From NCBI RefSeq assembly GCF_964275005.1, contig NC_092703.1, positions 1 to 64,000 on the forward strand: a DNA stretch of 64,000 nt. The letters are read 5' to 3'. Within the stretch, counting starts at the first letter, position 1; each line of letters starts with the position of its first letter. The notes under the pieces are model-generated. The model saw only the letters and a program-made list of their open reading frames with translations. It was not told where the DNA came from and ran no database searches. A program made the position numbers and the translations under genes. Origin of the DNA: Diadema setosum. Lineage: Eukaryota > Echinodermata > Echinoidea > Diadematoida > Diadematidae. Shown here piece by piece: positions 44,601 through 50,566 of the stretch.

Positions 44601-45564
44601 AAATGGTTTGGTTTGGTATGGATGGCAGCAGTGCTCTAATATCATTTATTCTTTGACAGTCCTACATTACACATATATAGTGAGCCAAAACGGTTTGATG
44701 AATCACAGCAATAGCACAGCATGGCATGATTTACATGCAAGTGCAGAATTCAGGTTAAACAGTATGCCCCTCTTCCCCCCCCCCCCCCCCCAAAAAAAAA
44801 AAAAAAAAAAAATGGAAAAAGAATAATACAATCTGATTTCTGCAAACTTTCAAAATGATTAAACAATCTGAATGCTGTTTCAGAGAATGAAACTATAACT
44901 TCTTACATACATTTTGCAGAAAACCCCATTCAATTTGGCTAAGTGGTCACAGAGAAATGTGGATGGTTGTGAAACATGTCGTGGTTCCCTTCCAAGTTTA
45001 GCACGTGGATGCTCTTGGAACTGCATTAATGTGCGAACACAATGGACAAAACTTGGAAGGAATGGATTTCTGTGAAGCGGATGGGGTTTTCCGCAAAGTG
45101 TAGATAATAAGTCATAGTTTCATATATTGTACCTTGAAATTGCATTTGGATTGATTCCTTATTTCTAAAGTTACTGTCACAGAAAATGTGGTTGTCATCG
45201 TTTTTTGTTTGTTTGTTTGTTTGTTTGTTTTTTGTTTTTTGTTTTTTTTTTTTGGGGGGGGGGGACATGCGGTGTAGATATTTACACTGTAACAAGGGCA
45301 GTGGACATAGATATTAAGTATAGGTACTTGTACTAGTGATTATGATCTTGAATCATTTGTGTGTATCCTGTGTCTGCAGGGTTTATGATTACAGGATTGT
45401 TTGTTTGTGTAATAGAATCTATACACCTGCTAAAATCCTTGACCAACTTTGATGTCAGAGCTCGATTTATCCGTGCTGTCTCTGAGCTTCAGTTCCTTGG
45501 TTTTGTCAAGCCCACCAGGAAGAAGACTGACCATGTGGCAAGACTTACATGGGGTGGTTGCTAG
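3565..45564 (+). CDS. ORC3: Origin recognition complex subunit 3, 15 visible exons, N-terminus missing
   Basis: ORC3 is part of the six-subunit ORC that binds replication origins in the nucleus and loads MCM helicase; ORC3 pairs with ORC2 and is an AAA+-like subunit without working ATPase motifs (family knowledge). Exons: 3565-3715, 4944-5104, 10987-11082, 11294-11463, 17121-17280, 19122-19235, 19643-19776, 21326-21389, 28050-28246, 36860-36987, 38964-39189, 39365-39506, 40902-41018, 41438-41514, 45459-45564. All introns are GT-AG, phases agree and the sum is 2043 nt (680 aa plus stop). Landmarks matching vertebrate ORC3 are [46 protein letters not shown], and the C-terminal [10 protein letters not shown]...[13 protein letters not shown]. 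The vertebrate protein is about 710 aa, so roughly 80 N-terminal residues lie in exons not found here. Introns total about 40 kb and are full of transposons. Identity is certain; the first acceptor and the exon-14 donor are the least sure joints. Confidence 0.95.
3706..3905 (+). repeat. 34-bp tandem repeat spanning the exon a splice donor
   Basis: Unit ATTTGTCACAGGTTAGTG plus TTTGTGT(C/A)(A/G)AGAATTC, about 5.7 copies. The end of the exon (ATTTGTTACAG|GTTAGT) is the first unit. GTTAG junctions recur at 3716, 3750, 3818 and 3886, alternating with ATTAG at 3784 and 3852. Confidence 0.85.
4247..4410. mobile_element. hAT-like MITE with CAGNGGCGGATCCAG ends
   Basis: 164 bp with inverted ends CAGGGGCGGATCCAG and CTGGATCCGCCACTG, flanked by AAAACC on both sides (4241-4246 and 4411-4416). 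The interior has C- and G-runs and no coding. The TIR resembles hAT-type MITEs; hAT duplications are usually 8 bp, so the class is tentative. Confidence 0.75.
4944..5104 (+). CDS. ORC3: ORC3 exon b
   Basis: Encodes [13 protein letters not shown]...[10 protein letters not shown]...[11 protein letters not shown], the segment after REIPTAA in animal ORC3. Acceptor GCAG, donor GTGAGG, outgoing phase 0. Confidence 0.92.
5203..5899. mobile_element. TGTGACCCTGCA-family MITE, full length
   Basis: 697 bp with ~38-bp imperfect inverted ends starting ATATGTGACC. A second complete copy of exactly the same length is at 52292-52988, in the same orientation, and a terminal fragment is at 3386-3510. Non-coding. 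Flanking sequence resumes an older element on both sides. Confidence 0.82.
6034..7401 (+). mobile_element. Helentron-like element with seven GTTGCCATGGTAAC sites
   Basis: Begins ATACCCCCGCCAC with a hairpin to GGGGGTA, then GGTCGGTGGGCGGACGG, then seven tandem ~150-bp units, then the inverted half GGGGCGGGGGTA, a small hairpin ATCAC-CTTCA-GTGAT and the end AATTCTAG|T. Each unit carries the palindrome GTTGCCATGGTAAC. No transposase is encoded. The Helentron-type class is inferred from the ends. Confidence 0.65.
9092..9242. mobile_element. hAT-like MITE, second copy
   Basis: Diverged relative of 4247-4410: ends CAGTGGCAGATACAG and CTGGATCTGCCCCTG, with interior C-runs and G-runs. GTTTAAA and GTTTGAA flank it, a plausible degraded target duplication. 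Confidence 0.65.
9296..10025. repeat. Element bounded by G-tract/TCAATTTGA/C-tract foldbacks
   Basis: Long G run, TCAATTTGACC, long C run at about 9302-9341, and the same palindrome again at 9995-10021. The part around 9905-10000 (GACGTCGCAAATT, GTAGCGCGAAATGTCGAGG) matches, in reverse complement, 42535-42650, and more weakly 49120-49220. Non-coding. Confidence 0.5.
10987..11082 (+). CDS. ORC3: ORC3 exon c
   Basis: 32 residues ending [13 protein letters not shown], corresponding to the SLSSWY region of vertebrate ORC3. Acceptor TCTCAG, donor GTGAGA, phase 0 at both ends. Confidence 0.9.
11294..11463 (+). CDS. ORC3: ORC3 exon d
   Basis: A basic stretch ([10 protein letters not shown]) is followed by [25 protein letters not shown], the Walker-B-like strand of the AAA+-like fold (vertebrate PPVVVILKDMESF). 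The acidic ED is retained. Acceptor GCAG, donor GTGAGT, outgoing phase 2. Confidence 0.93.
11622..12131 (-). mobile_element. Tandem tRNA-derived SINE copies, minus strand
   Basis: Two tRNA-like heads (about 11692-11768 and 12022-12098) share the same ~200-bp spacer and a 3' body ending TCTGTCTTTATTTGTT. On the minus strand each has TAGCTCAGTCGG (A box) and GGTTCGACTCC (B box). The first lacks two anticodon-loop bases, so neither looks like a working tRNA. The 12132 element interrupts the second copy. Confidence 0.75.
12132..13221 (+). mobile_element. Helentron-like element with 156-bp tandem units
   Basis: Starts GTATCCCCCGAACAG with a hairpin to GGAGGATAC, followed by GCGCCGCGTCC and CCG repeats. 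About six units then follow at an exact 156-bp period (unit starts 12367, 12523, 12679, 12835, 12991, 13147). It ends with inverted CTGGGGATAC, a perfect hairpin GTGCTCGGC/GCCGAGCAC and AAATTTCTAG|T. It sits in a SINE with T on both sides of the insertion. The minus strand stays open through several units only because 156 is a multiple of three. Confidence 0.68.
13465..13541 (+). mobile_element. tRNA-like SINE head (Ala-AGC-like)
   Basis: TAGCTCAGTCGG A box (13475-13486) and a perfect GGTTCGACTCC B box (13519-13529). The anticodon loop CTAGCAA would read AGC. The acceptor stem pairs at only about five of seven positions and the anticodon stem has a T-T mismatch, so this is a tRNA-derived SINE or pseudo-tRNA. 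Its full body spans about 13222-13565 and is the inverted counterpart of the copies at 11622-12131. Confidence 0.75.
13641..13668 (+). repeat. (GT)n microsatellite
   Basis: About 13 GT units immediately before the hairpin-ended element at 13674. Confidence 0.9.
13674..15060 (+). mobile_element. Hairpin-ended element, ~340-bp units (copy 1)
   Basis: Opens with the hairpin AGCTCACCTGAGCC-AAA-GGCTCAAGTGAGCT (13674-13704) and a CGTCGTGCGTCGTCCGTCG tract. Four ~320-340-bp tandem units follow, each with CAAACTTGGCAG, CCCTAGGGGGTTAGGA and ATGGGCACCATGCCCCAC. It closes with CTCAGGTGAGCGC (inverse of the 5' GCTCACCTGAG) and the hairpin AGACCCGCAGGTCT. Poly-C/G runs vary. Two other complete copies lie inverted at 34752-36103 and 50567-51897. 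Open frames in it are fortuitous. Confidence 0.75.
15214..15844 (+). mobile_element. Short Helentron-like element with AGGTCA repeats
   Basis: TGTCCCCGCCGAACGAGTTC hairpin start, a GTCCGTCCGTCCGTC tract, three ~150-bp units containing GACCTTTGACCTTGACC and GATTCCGTTTGCTTTAT, then the inverted end CCGGCGGGGACATA and ATAATTTCTAC|T. Same layout as the neighbouring families; the terminal CTAC differs from CTAG. Confidence 0.65.
15969..17091 (+). mobile_element. CCTCCGCC-family Helentron-like element, decayed copy
   Basis: TACCTCTTCCGCAAAGTGGC...AGGAGGCATTATTTTTTCGGGTTGTCC start, homologous to the start at 37619; it ends GTATTGGGAGAA...CAGTCACCAT...ATTTCAAG|T, homologous to the end at 38937. It is degenerate in hairpin and TIR. 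Its end lies 29 nt before ORC3 exon e. Confidence 0.6.
17121..17280 (+). CDS. ORC3: ORC3 exon e
   Basis: Encodes [28 protein letters not shown]...SQVIDK (first codon split with the previous exon), one of the best conserved ORC3 blocks (FGIATS, IHRLLP). Acceptor CTTCAG, donor GTAAGT. A repeat element ends about 29 nt upstream of the acceptor. Confidence 0.95.
17281..19121 (+). other. ORC3 intron with a large foldback element
   Basis: Dominated by the 0.9-kb inverted repeat at 17613-18524; the remaining sequence (17281-17610 and 18530-19120) is AT-rich and shows nothing recognisable. Confidence 0.65.
17613..18524. mobile_element. Foldback element, ~0.9 kb long inverted repeat
   Basis: Left arm from CAGTGCATACC with a (CAAAAA)n tract, right arm ending GGTATACGCACTG-like (TATACGCACTG), TA on both outer flanks. 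Matching blocks far inside: TGGAGGGCTACTATTTCATA / TATGAAATAGTAGCCCTCCA, and ATGTCATGCATGA / TCATGCATGACAT. The whole element folds around about 18068. Non-autonomous; pogo/Tc1-like by its TA flanks only. Confidence 0.75.
19122..19235 (+). CDS. ORC3: ORC3 exon f
   Basis: 38 residues [12 protein letters not shown]...[16 protein letters not shown]; the [10 protein letters not shown] motif is diagnostic. Acceptor TTGCAG, donor GTATGT, phase 0 at both ends. Confidence 0.95.
19643..19776 (+). CDS. ORC3: ORC3 exon g
   Basis: Encodes [17 protein letters not shown]...[13 protein letters not shown] sequence (EHFYSQPLSVLCCN in vertebrates), the end of the AAA+-like lid region. Donor GTAAAT, outgoing phase 2. 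Confidence 0.94.
19777..21325 (+). other. ORC3 intron before the minisatellite exon
   Basis: Contains one small MITE (20662-20836) and otherwise unrecognised AT-rich sequence. Confidence 0.6.
20662..20836. mobile_element. Small pogo-like MITE
   Basis: Inverted ends TAGTCAACCTTGCCTAAGTC and GAGTTAAGCAAGGTTGACTG, about 175 bp, TA at both edges. Non-coding. Confidence 0.6.
21326..21389 (+). CDS. ORC3: ORC3 exon h
   Basis: Short exon of 64 nt giving [21 protein letters not shown], aligning with the vertebrate RRYVEKQ...ALLTNERYL segment. Acceptor TATGCAG. Its donor GTCAGT is the first GT of the 38-bp minisatellite that fills the next intron. Confidence 0.88.
21390..27620 (+). repeat. 38-bp minisatellite of GT...ACAG units, about 160 copies
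   Basis: The first bases after exon h start a degenerate unit (GTCAGTCTGATTAACTTC...CACTACAG), followed by two GTGAATATACATG units, and from about 21515 uniform 38-bp units: GTAGATATC(A/T)GTCAATTTC then TCTC(A/T)CTTTACCACTACAG. Length divided by period gives about 160 copies. Every unit begins GT and ends with a pyrimidine tract plus CACTACAG. Rare variants: GGAAGATATC, TTTAACAC, CTACCGG, CTCTGTC, one 5-bp insertion near 25280 and a disrupted unit near 27250. It occupies most of the 6.66-kb intron between exons h and i. Confidence 0.97.
28050..28246 (+). CDS. ORC3: ORC3 exon i
   Basis: Encodes [25 protein letters not shown]...[23 protein letters not shown], in the ORC3 insertion domain (vertebrate FLVLRCLH, YPLGRQIRELY). 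Acceptor CTGTATAG, donor GTGAGT, outgoing phase 2. It lies about 430 bp beyond the minisatellite. Confidence 0.94.
29008..29452 (+). pseudogene. 5'-truncated LINE, C-terminal end of reverse transcriptase ORF
   Basis: Open for about 136 codons to TAG at 29419-29421. It reads like the end of CR1/L2/Jockey-type reverse transcriptase ORFs: [37 protein letters not shown], then [18 protein letters not shown] and a [13 protein letters not shown] tail. The polymerase core is absent and a stop lies just upstream, so it is a dead 5'-truncated copy. Its 3' UTR continues at 31984-32127. Confidence 0.85.
29453..31979. mobile_element. 2.5-kb DNA transposon with perfect 29-bp TIRs and subterminal repeats
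   Basis: Ends at 29453-29481 and 31951-31979 are exact inverted copies (CTGCCCCCCAAGG start, GCAGTATCTA inner edge), flanked by ATAA at 29449-29452 and 31980-31983. The TIR motif CCCCAAGGAAAA..GCAGTATCTA recurs just inside both ends (left near 29586, 29632, 29670; right near 31665, 31705). No transposase is visible; the interior (29700-31650) has only short frames. It inserted into the LINE 3' UTR. Superfamily not assigned. Confidence 0.85.
31984..32127 (+). mobile_element. LINE 3' UTR and (TTA)n tail, downstream half
   Basis: Pyrimidine-rich (TTTC)n stretch, GCGCCATGAGCATC and GCGCTATAAAAGT, then (TTA)n at 32109-32126: a typical LINE 3' end. It continues the LINE at 29008-29452 across the inserted DNA element. 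Confidence 0.7.
32786..34105. mobile_element. 1.3-kb pogo-like element
   Basis: Inverted ends CAGTGCTCACCCGTTAATCG and CGATTAAGCGGTGAGCACTG, about 24 bp with a second subterminal copy (GGAACCGCTTTAGCGGGAACC / GCACCGCTTAAACGGG). The interior has CA-rich and T-rich tracts but no transposase that I can recognise. Confidence 0.68.
34752..36103 (-). mobile_element. Hairpin-ended element, ~340-bp units (copy 2, inverted)
   Basis: Reverse complement of the 13674-15060 architecture: starts CAAGAGACCCGCAGGTCT, GCGCTCACCTGAG, four units with GGGGCATGGTGCCCAT and CCCCTAGGGATGCTACC, and ends AGCTCACTTGAGCC-TTT-GGCTCAGGTGAGCT. Confidence 0.75.
36860..36987 (+). CDS. ORC3: ORC3 exon j
   Basis: Encodes [30 protein letters not shown]...LETLG, a helical part of the insertion domain (vertebrate AKDELMTILEKCF). 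Acceptor CTCAAG, donor GTAAGA, phase 2 in and phase 1 out. Confidence 0.9.
36988..38963 (+). other. ORC3 intron largely filled by one Helentron-like element
   Basis: 36988-37618 shows nothing recognisable; 37619-38937 is a CCTCCGCC-family element; 26 nt of pyrimidine-rich sequence then lead to exon k. Confidence 0.75.
37619..38937 (+). mobile_element. CCTCCGCC-family Helentron-like element, well-preserved copy
   Basis: ATGCCTCCGCCAC-GAA-GTGGTGCCGGAGGCAT hairpin start, GTCCGTCCGTCC tract (37664-37698), units with TTTCACCAAACTTGG and AAAGGTCAAAGGTCAA, a C-run/A-run and (CAAAA)n, then inverted TGGCGGAGGCAT, a GTCGC-CATA-GCGAC hairpin and ATTTCTAG|T. No coding. Confidence 0.7.
38964..39189 (+). 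CDS. ORC3: ORC3 exon k
   Basis: Begins [15 protein letters not shown], an acidic then lysine-rich linker, followed by [37 protein letters not shown], matching the vertebrate LYHLQKSLLEMKELRRSKK..FEVLRE helix. Acceptor TTCCTTAG lies 26 nt downstream of a Helentron-like element end. Donor GTTTGT is non-consensus at +3/+4, but the frame continues correctly. Confidence 0.93.
39365..39506 (+). CDS. ORC3: ORC3 exon l
   Basis: Encodes [19 protein letters not shown]...[36 protein letters not shown] and NPYYYL are invariant ORC3 landmarks. Only a 175-bp intron separates it from the preceding exon. Confidence 0.96.
39656..39900. mobile_element. MITE with CTGTATACGCCAAATATTTC ends
   Basis: About 245 bp; inverted ends ACTGTATACGCCAAATATTT and GAAATATATGGCGTATACAG, with TCGCAAATTTTGCGA-like internal symmetry. 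Related in style to the CTGTAAAAGTGG family at 41833 and 49584. Confidence 0.7.
40313..40400. mobile_element. 88-bp MITE
   Basis: Perfect 16-bp inverted ends ACAGTCAAACCTGTCT / AGACAGGTTTGACTGT with a second inner pair (GTCTATAGCGGCC / GGTCGTTATGGAC). Confidence 0.75.
40902..41018 (+). CDS. ORC3: ORC3 exon m
   Basis: 39 residues NSECEKLG...[25 protein letters not shown], start of the C-terminal winged-helix domain (vertebrate [22 protein letters not shown]). Acceptor ATACAG, donor GTGAGA. Confidence 0.95.
41438..41514 (+). CDS. ORC3: ORC3 exon n
   Basis: Encodes [16 protein letters not shown]...DSVL then CA of a split Gln codon. The donor is inferred as CA|GTATCC; it is weak, but it is the only nearby GT that joins in frame to ARFIRAV, giving QARFIRAV where vertebrates have HARFIRAV. 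Confidence 0.82.
41833..42046. mobile_element. CTGTAAAAGTGG-family MITE
   Basis: Inverted ends TACTGTAAAAGTGGATATTT and AAATTTCCACTTTTACAGTA, about 214 bp, CG-rich interior (TTTCGCGC, CCGCGGAA). More diverged relatives are at 49584-49800 and 59153-59363. Confidence 0.75.
42069..44515. mobile_element. Element bounded by inverted 15-bp tandem arrays
   Basis: Array of GTCAGAGGTAAAAAT units at 42069-42222 (about 10 copies) and the reverse complement (ATTTTTACCTCTGAC) at 44338-44515 (about 12 copies). The 2.1 kb between them contains a segment (42535-42650) homologous to 9905-10000 and no recognisable ORF. The arrays look like repetitive inverted termini. Repetitive peptides read from them (VKMSE.., GKNVR..) are artefacts. 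Confidence 0.6.
45459..45564 (+). CDS. ORC3: ORC3 exon o (last, with stop)
   Basis: Encodes [34 protein letters not shown] and TAG at 45562-45564, the near-invariant winged-helix C-terminus of ORC3. Acceptor GATGTCAG has a poor pyrimidine tract. Confidence 0.95.
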
Positions 45565-45655
45565 GGGCAACATGCTAGAGTAACTACTGTATGCACCATG
45601 TATTTCACAAGTATGATATTTCATGATTTGGTCCTTGTGCAACAATTTTGCAAGT

Positions 45656-45661
45656 AATAAA
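45656..45661 (+). terminator. Possible ORC3 polyadenylation signal AATAAA
   Basis: First canonical AATAAA, 92 nt after the ORC3 stop codon. Sequence match only; no transcript end is visible here. Confidence 0.4.
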
Positions 45662-47267
45662 AATTCCAATCAAGAAACACACTTATGAAAGAAATATTGT
45701 CACCTTTTAGAGAAAAGTTTAATAGTGATTTTCCATCTCAGAAACAATATGCAATGCATATGTGTTTACATGAAGTTATGTATTTGCAAGTTCTTCATAT
45801 TGCAAATTCTTTTGCAAAATATTGCTAAATCTACAGGTACATTCCTGAATGGTTGTTTTCTCCTGTGTTTTCAGTGATCAGAAGAGTTCCAGAGTTATCG
45901 ATGGCTAGTAGAGTTTAATCTGACGAATGTATATTATGCAATTAATTACAAATTTGATTTTTTTTTTTTTTTTTTATTCATTGTATTGGATATAATTTCA
46001 AAACATGAAGTCACATTGGAAATGTTCAATGTTTTGCCAAAGAGTGTAATACTTATTTTATAACTTATGCATTTCCAGTAGTTTCATAGCAGCAACAACA
46101 CGGGAAATCTGTTCATGTGCACATCATTAATAATCAGTGTAGTATGTGATGTGCTGATTGTCACTGCTGAATGTATCCTATGTCACTTATGAGACATATG
46201 TAGACTGTTGAGTCGTACAGTTTCTACCTCATTGTTGACTTTTATATTAAACTTCAATTTAATCATCCTTGAGACACGTTCCTGGTAATCATGTTATTAC
46301 AGTTATTGAGTCTGTTGTTCATTTGTCATGGCATTATTGTGAAATGACCTTTTAGTGTTGTAGGTTTTCTTCAATACAATGTAGCCACTGAGTACTTTAT
46401 AAATAGGGAACCCACAGATGACACTTGGTCAAAAAGAAAAACAAAACAAAACATAAAGCATAAAGCACCGAGTCTGAGAAGGTTAGATATTGATTGGACT
46501 GAATGAGTCAGTAATGCCTCCAGATTTCACTGCAAGAGTGCAATTGATGTTTAATCACTGTGATGTCATCTGGAGAATTTCCTCAAGCTTGGCAAGCTCA
46601 ATATTCCAAGTTTTTGTGAACCAGTATTCAAAAGGGTTTAAACACTTTAACATTCAGCGGCAACAGGTATTCATGTAAACACGGGATACAGCAGGTTGTT
46701 TATAGTTCGTCTTGATGTGATGCCATTTTGATGTTTGTTGTTGAAGTTTATTCGGAGGATGGGGTATAGAAATCTAGTTATGCAAGTAAAGTCAAGTCTT
46801 ATCAGTAATTGGGATTATATGACAGAGAACAGGTGAGATTGATATGCTGTATGATAGCATTCATTGTAAAAAGTTTTCAAGATGAATCAGTTTCCAAGAC
46901 ATTCGGATACACTATTCATGATCGTGCACTCCAATCTGTGTAATGTATCAAACCCATATCAGTGAGAATTTGAACCATAAATGTATATGCACATGGAGGG
47001 TTCAAACAAACAGCAATGTGAAGTTAGTACTCCTAGATATGTACATGTATGTACCTGTGACTCATGAAACATTAAATTCTGATGTCTATTTGATTCTTTC
47101 ATATAGTTTAGTCCTAGGCATCAAACTACATCTCTATGAAATCCATGTCCATAACCCACCCTTAACCAAAACAATCAATTCATGCATTTCTTTCTTTATA
47201 TCTTTGGTGTTTATCACTGCTTGCTCTTTACTACACTCTGGAATCAGAGTAATCAGCTTTTAAATAG

Positions 47268-47393
47268 AAAGTGCAGAATGCAGCAGCAGGTCATGTGACA
47301 AGCATCAGATCTTTCCACAGGCTTCATAGCCTTCTACATTTAACAAAGTACTGCTGTTTTCTTATTGGGCACTTTTCAAATTACAGTTTGACC
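47268..47393 (+). pseudogene. Possible LINE reverse-transcriptase scrap
   Basis: Reads KVQNAAAGHVTS in one frame, like the KVQNAAAR.VT motif near the end of CR1/L2-type ORFs, then loses similarity. It is followed immediately by a pogo-like MITE. Confidence 0.35.
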
Positions 47394-47778
47394 TCGATTA
47401 TCCGGCCATGTCGGGACCAGCGCTCATCCGGATAAGTGAATTGGCCAGATAATGTATATAGCTGCCGTCCAAGCTGCCGTCCCAGTGCACTGGAAGCTAG
47501 GCAGGTAGCGTACCCCGCATCGGTGGTGTAATCTATGCTAGCCTGCACAAAATTGTAGTCCCTTTTTTTACTATGATAATTTGGTGTGAATTTATGTTAG
47601 TTCTGTCGGGAATATTGTAAGTAAACCATGTGAGTTTTGTAGAAATTTTAATTGAGTGTAAAGTCACTATTTTTTTCTCAATTTTTGGATGAAAAAAAAA
47701 AAAAGTCCTTTACTGCGTGAACGCGTCCGGATAATAGATTTCCAGATAAAAGGAGGCTGGATAATCGAGGTCGAACTG
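47394..47778. mobile_element. Pogo/Tigger-like MITE
   Basis: Inverted ends CAGTTTGACCTCGATTATCC and GGATAATCGAGGTCGAACTG, TA flanks on both sides, 385 bp. The TIR closely follows the pogo/Tigger pattern (CAGT...CTCGATTATCCG). Confidence 0.78.
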
Positions 47779-49410
47779 TACATGTATTCCCTGTACATGC
47801 TTCGTATCATGTTAAGGTTCACTCCCATTGCTCTATCTGTTTTGTGCTTTTCTAAGATTCGTAACCTTTTATAGCCCAAAACCAGTAGAAGCTGGAATGA
47901 AAGGCATTTTTCTTTTCAACTGCAGCCTTCATGATTGTACTCCATACCACTATCCACTCAAACATCAATGTCTTTGAGTAGTTTTAGAAACAAGTCTAAA
48001 ATTCACACAATGTTTCAAGCCTTTTCTTAGCTTAACTGCTTCTGGTCACCAGTGTTCACATTGTAATTGCAAGTGTTAAGAATACATGTAATTGCATTCA
48101 AAAAGATGTTTCAGTATTATGTGTTTATTTGTATATTTCTATAAATTTATAGGCACATTAAACAACAGTACTTAATTGTGATAATGGTTATGCTTTGTAG
48201 TTCCTGTTACTGGAAGACAAGTAGAATCAGATGCAAAGGATTTTGCATGCAAGCAACCCTTTAAATAAAATTTAGGGATTAATTAATGCCAATAAAGATG
48301 TATTCAAAGGCATGAATCTGTGTTATCTTACATTTGTTTCGATGTGCTATTGCTATCCAAAGTACAATGTATGTACTGTACAACAAAGTCAATGCACAAT
48401 TAAACCATACTGGATTTTCTTTATTTCATGAAGCTGTTGATGTACAAAAGGGACTGCAAACTATGATCACAGTTCAATGATGCTTGGTGAACTAGGAATG
48501 ATCAGCAAATCAAGCTTAATTTGTGTAATATAACCCTGAATGTAAATCATACACACTTCAGTATGAACTTCATGTTCACATCCTTTCAGATAACTTGTAG
48601 TAAACTTCTCCTTGCACTGGTTGTTTGGAATGAAGTCATAGAAGCAACAGAGAAATACAACTTTGAGTGTATCTGACAGTTAAATTTTACAGATGCTTGA
48701 CTATGATTGTTACTTTTAGGTGACATCTTGAACTTTGACTAGCCACATATTCAATTTCTGCATAATGTATGCCTGAAGTCTGACTTTTTGCTACCAATAA
48801 ATAAAAGCTCCAAAAGGTATATGTTTTGTGTACATATTCGTTCCAGTGTTCTTAGCAAATAAAGTGACTAAAAAACTTGTGCCATCAAGTTTTTTCTAAA
48901 GTACAATGTATTTTATTATTTCACTTCTTATGCAGTGTATTTCTTTGTTTTTTATTGTTTTTTTTACTGCATTTTCTTTAATGGAATTTGTTGATGTAAC
49001 TTCCAAGCATGAAAATATTACATATATTAAATGATTTCATCAAAAAGGCAAAAGTACTCATGCTTTTACAAAATTTGACTGAAAGCCCAATTTGCATTGA
49101 AATTAAATTCATGTTTTTGAGCTATTTATATTTGAAACCGTGCACCCAAGTGTTGCAAATTTGGTCTCAAAAGATGTGGGACATTCAAAAGGAGAAAGTC
49201 AAACATTGCGGTGATAGCTTGGATGTCGGGAGGGGCTCCCCAGGCCTAGGACAGAGTTAGACATGTCTGTGAGCAGAATGCTCGGTACATGTGTGTACAA
49301 TGGAGAGTGCACTGGAATTGTATGGAGTGCTTCATTTAGTGTGACACATGGTTTTTGCTGTGAGATTTTACAGGAAGACTCTCACAGTTAATACAAGACT
49401 TGTGCTGTTA

Positions 49411-49583
49411 CAGTGCACTCCCGTTGTAATGAACACGGTTAGAACGAAGTAAAAATTGAGGCCGCAAAAATTATCCATCCTACGTCTATTATTTTTGTAT
49501 GTTTGGTTATAACAAAATTTTGATTGTTAACAAAAGAAAACTGCAGCTGTTCCCAAGGACTTCGCTACAATGGGAGTCCACTG
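49411..49583. mobile_element. Pogo-like MITE (CAGTGCACTCCCGTT)
   Basis: Inverted ends CAGTGCACTCCCGTTGTAAT / CTACAATGGGAGTCCACTG, TA flanks. Same family as 60426-60609. It abuts the next MITE with no spacer. Confidence 0.75.
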
Positions 49584-49800
49584 TACTGTAAAAGTGGAAA
49601 TTTTTGTGGTGTTGAAATTTTCGCAGCACATTTTACGCAACCAGAAACTAGTGCAAAAGTAAAAGCACACAAATACTTTTGCCTGCTTTATGTTTCAGTA
49701 GTTCATGTCTTGATTCCATGAAATTAAAAACATGCAACACTCATCTTACCCAGCCAAGCACAAAAATTAATCATGTGAAAATATCCACTTTTTCAGGTAC
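49584..49800. mobile_element. CTGTAAAAGTGG-family MITE, second copy
   Basis: Starts TACTGTAAAAGTGGAAAT and ends ATATCCACTTTTTCAGGTAC; about 215 bp, like 41833-42046 but diverged at the right end. Confidence 0.65.
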
Positions 49801-49851
49801 ATTCTTATTGTGTTTTCAAGAAAAAGATAACCGGTAAAATTAAGAATAATT

Positions 49852-50566
49852 TGCAGATCTGCAATGAACAAACTTGCAACCACTGTCACCAATTTATCTA
49901 CTCAGAATGTTACAGTATCTTAGCTCTGTCACTTCTGGTTCTACATAGTAAAAAGTTTCCCTCATGTGGGGAATTTGACTCTTCTCCCCCCACCCCCCCC
50001 CCAAAAAAAAAAACCCAACAAAACAGAACATTGTGCCCCTGAGGTGCCTCATGAAACCAGGGTATGGCGCCCATGTCTAGAAAAATTCTACAACCATAGT
50101 ATTAATACCCACCAAGTTTGATGAAATTCTAACCAAGTACTTTTTGAAAAGAAAAAAAAAAAAGAAAGAGTGAATACTGTACATGTATTGGAACTTAATT
50201 TGGTCCCCCCCCCCCCCATCTGTCATGAACAAACCTGAAACAGCACTACAGTCATCAGATCTACATGTACTTACTCAATCAAAACATTTGACTTAGCTCT
50301 ATCACTTTGGGCTCTTGAGAAGATTTGTTTATTATCATTCTTGATTTGAGGGTTTTGCACCCTTTCCTGGGTAACATAGTGCCCATCTGAACAAATTGAG
50401 TTCCCATCACCCTAGGGATACTACCTGCCATATTTTGGGAAAACCCATCATGGGGTTTTCCAGAAAATGAAATATGTAAAAAGTTAACGCATGACACACA
50501 AGGCATGCTGGACAATAAATAATGACCGGAATAATTCACTTCAGCCTTTGGCTCAGAGGAGCTAAC
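49852..50566 (-). mobile_element. Hairpin-ended element, decayed copy
   Basis: Recognisable pieces of the ~340-bp unit (CTATCACTT, CCCTAGGGATACTACCTGCC, CCCATCATGGGGTTTTC) ending TTCACTTCAGCCTTTGGCTCAGAGGAGCTAA. It lies directly against the fresh copy at 50567. Confidence 0.6.

Larger units (their letters stand above)
41515..45458 (+). other. Last ORC3 intron with inverted 15-bp arrays
   Basis: Contains a decayed hairpin-element fragment near 41620-41700, a MITE (41833-42046), an apparent 2.5-kb element bounded by inverted 15-bp arrays (42069-44515), a (TTTG)n tract (45200-45230) and C/A and G homopolymer runs. Confidence 0.65.
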
